A program made the position numbers and the translations under genes. From JBEKHI01 sp050012355 (GTDB taxonomy: Bacteria; Actinomycetota; Actinomycetes; Streptosporangiales; Streptosporangiaceae), in assembly GCA_050012355.1 (NCBI GenBank), contig JBEKHI010000401.1:1-7453 (forward strand): a stretch of DNA of 7,453 nt. Direction: 5' to 3'. The notes below the pieces were generated by a model. That model was not told the origin of the DNA. It saw only the letters and a list, made by a program, of their open reading frames with translations, and made no database searches. Below are positions 6,623 through 7,453 of the stretch, piece after piece; position 1 is the stretch's first letter; every line of letters begins with the position of its first letter.

Positions 6623-7261
6623 CTAGAACACCGTCCCAGCTACCGCGTGTGGGCTCATCCGGGACTGCCTGATGTACTGCGCGAGCGCGTGCATGATCAT
6701 CTGGTGCAGGTCCTCGATGACGCCGTAGTTCTCGCAGTCGACGTGGATCGCGACGTCAGCCGCCGACCTGGCGGCTCCGCCGTCGAAGCCGGTGATGGCT
6801 ATCGTCCGCAGGCCGTGCTCGCGGGCCCAGGTGAGCGCCCGGACGATGTTGGGCGACCGGCCAGAGGACGACACCGCGATCAGGACGTCGCCGGCTTCGG
6901 CCTGGGTCTGGAGTTGATGGGTGAAGACGTTCTCGTAGCCGTTGTCGTTGGCTATCGCGGTGAGGACCTCCACATTGGTGGCAAGGCTCAGCACCTTCGG
7001 CACCAGATCGGTCCCGTTGCCGACGCCCTTGGTGTGGTCGCACTGCATGTGGTTGGCGATCGAGGCGGACCCTCCGTTGCCACAGGAGAACATCCGCGCG
7101 CCGCGAGTGTAGGCATCCACGAGGATCCGGGCGGCGCGGTCGAACGCGCCGGCGTCTATCGTCTTGCCCGCCCGGGCGAGTTCCTCCGCGTACGCGTCGA
7201 AGTACGACGCCGCGGCCGGGTAAGCGGCCGCGGGGAACCGGGCAGATCCACCGGAGCTCAT
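6623..7261 (-). CDS. gmhA: Phosphoheptose isomerase (sedoheptulose 7-phosphate isomerase), SIS domain
   Basis: GmhA converts sedoheptulose 7-phosphate to D-glycero-D-manno-heptose 7-phosphate, the entry step to activated heptoses. The 212-residue length is close to the usual 190-200. The SIS fold is shown by SCGNGGSAS (59-67), TAIANDNGYENVF (101-113), GDVLIAVSSSGRSPN (124-138) and AITGFDGG (155-162). Aligned by eye to E. coli GmhA recalled from memory, His61 and His180 correspond to His71 and His191. The catalytic Glu65 becomes Asp75 within CDHTKG, and Gln172 becomes Glu183 within VIEDLH. The protein therefore seems to belong to a divergent GmhA-like clade, and another phosphosugar isomerase activity is possible. 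ATG 7261 overlaps the gmhB-like stop as ATGA. Neighbouring HddA, HddC and GmhB homologues strongly support the heptose role. Confidence 0.87.
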   Translation of the reverse strand: MSSGGSARFPAAAYPAAASYFDAYAEELARAGKTIDAGAFDRAARILVDAYTRGARMFSCGNGGSASIANHMQCDHTKGVGNGTDLVPKVLSLATNVEVLTAIANDNGYENVFTHQLQTQAEAGDVLIAVSSSGRSPNIVRALTWAREHGLRTIAITGFDGGAARSAADVAIHVDCENYGVIEDLHQMIMHALAQYIRQSRMSPHAVAGTVF

Positions 7262-7453
7262 GTCGTAACCGGCTCTCGGATCGCGACCCGTTCCAGGATG
7301 AACGGCGCCGCTGCCGCGAGGCTAGGGAACGACCAGACCCCTGGCCGGTTGCGGTCGCCCTGGCCCAGGTAGACAGCCGACGCGCCCACGGCCTCGGCGA
7401 GGCCGATGTCCTCGGGGCGGTCACCCACCACCCAGGATGCGCGCAAGTCGAGG
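7258..7453 (-). CDS. gmhB: D-glycero-D-manno-heptose 1,7-bisphosphate 7-phosphatase (HAD family), C-terminal fragment
   Basis: Only the last 64 residues are inside the window; the 5' part lies beyond the right edge. The fragment contains the HAD motif IV segment SWVVGDRPEDIGLAEAVGA, comparable to the 'VGDKLEDMQAA' region of GmhB and of the related histidinol-phosphatase HAD-IIIA enzymes. A short beta-alpha end follows. GmhB removes the 7-phosphate from heptose 1,7-bisphosphate, the step between the HddA-like kinase and the HddC-like transferase encoded downstream. The frame is open to the edge; a TTG at 7446 is not a credible start because the HAD catalytic Asp motif would be missing. The stop overlaps gmhA by four bases. 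The fragment alone could be any HAD hydrolase of this subgroup; the assignment as GmhB depends on the neighbouring genes. Anomer preference cannot be judged. Confidence 0.75.
   Translation of the reverse strand, partial: LDLRASWVVGDRPEDIGLAEAVGASAVYLGQGDRNRPGVWSFPSLAAAAPFILERVAIREPVTT

Larger units (their letters stand above)
1..7453 (-). other. Single tightly coupled operon: NDP-heptose synthesis and glycan assembly
   Basis: All eight genes share one strand. Stop and start overlap by four bases at 7258-7261, 5473-5476, 4364-4367, 3657-3660 and 1033-1036. The two other junctions have gaps of 1 base (6622) and 3 bases (2668-2670). No room exists for an internal terminator between genes, and the window contains neither the start nor the end of the operon. 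The arrangement predicts one transcript with translational coupling, and so fixed ratios of the pathway enzymes. An internal promoter within a coding region cannot be excluded by reading. Confidence 0.85.

Noticed and set aside
6581..7372. 263-residue plus-strand open frame opposite gmhA
   Set aside because: It is antisense to a well-supported SIS-domain gene and has no recognisable motif.

Overview
The window looks like chromosomal DNA from a high-GC actinomycete: strong G/C preference at third codon positions, GTG starts mixed with ATG, and dense head-to-tail gene packing. I noticed no in-frame TTA leucine codon. No genus can be named from the sequence. All eight genes lie on the minus strand, so transcription runs from position 7453 down to 1. 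There is no non-coding stretch longer than 3 bases between genes. The promoter must lie beyond the right edge and any terminator beyond the left edge.

In order of transcription the genes are: (1) the 3' end of a GmhB-like heptose bisphosphate phosphatase, cut by the right edge; (2) a GmhA-like phosphoheptose isomerase; (3) a GT4-type glycosyltransferase; (4) an extended SDR NDP-sugar epimerase/dehydratase carrying a cysteine-containing insert; (5) an HddC-like sugar-phosphate nucleotidylyltransferase; (6) an HddA-like GHMP heptose-7-phosphate kinase; (7) a 544-residue Gfo/Idh/MocA oxidoreductase with an unusual N-terminal half; (8) a polytopic O-antigen-ligase/Wzy-type membrane protein, cut by the left edge. 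Five of the seven junctions are 4-base ATGA or GTGA overlaps. The other two have gaps of 1 and 3 bases.

Genes 1, 2, 5 and 6 match the four steps that turn sedoheptulose 7-phosphate into an NDP-D-glycero-D-manno-heptose, by precedent GDP-D-glycero-alpha-D-manno-heptose. The SDR and the Gfo/Idh protein are placed to modify that sugar or a partner sugar. The GT4 enzyme could transfer it, and the Wzy-like protein could polymerise or ligate the product outside the membrane. The most economical reading is part of a cluster for a heptose-containing surface polysaccharide or glycoconjugate in an organism without classical LPS. A heptose-bearing secondary metabolite is possible but less likely given the Wzy-like gene.

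The points most worth a second look are the oxidoreductase whose N-terminus looks like a shrunken, non-catalytic remnant of a medium-chain dehydrogenase; the altered metal/catalytic residues of the GmhA homologue; and the Cys-insert epimerase inside a heptose operon. I saw no mobile element, CRISPR array, RNA gene or notable repeat.
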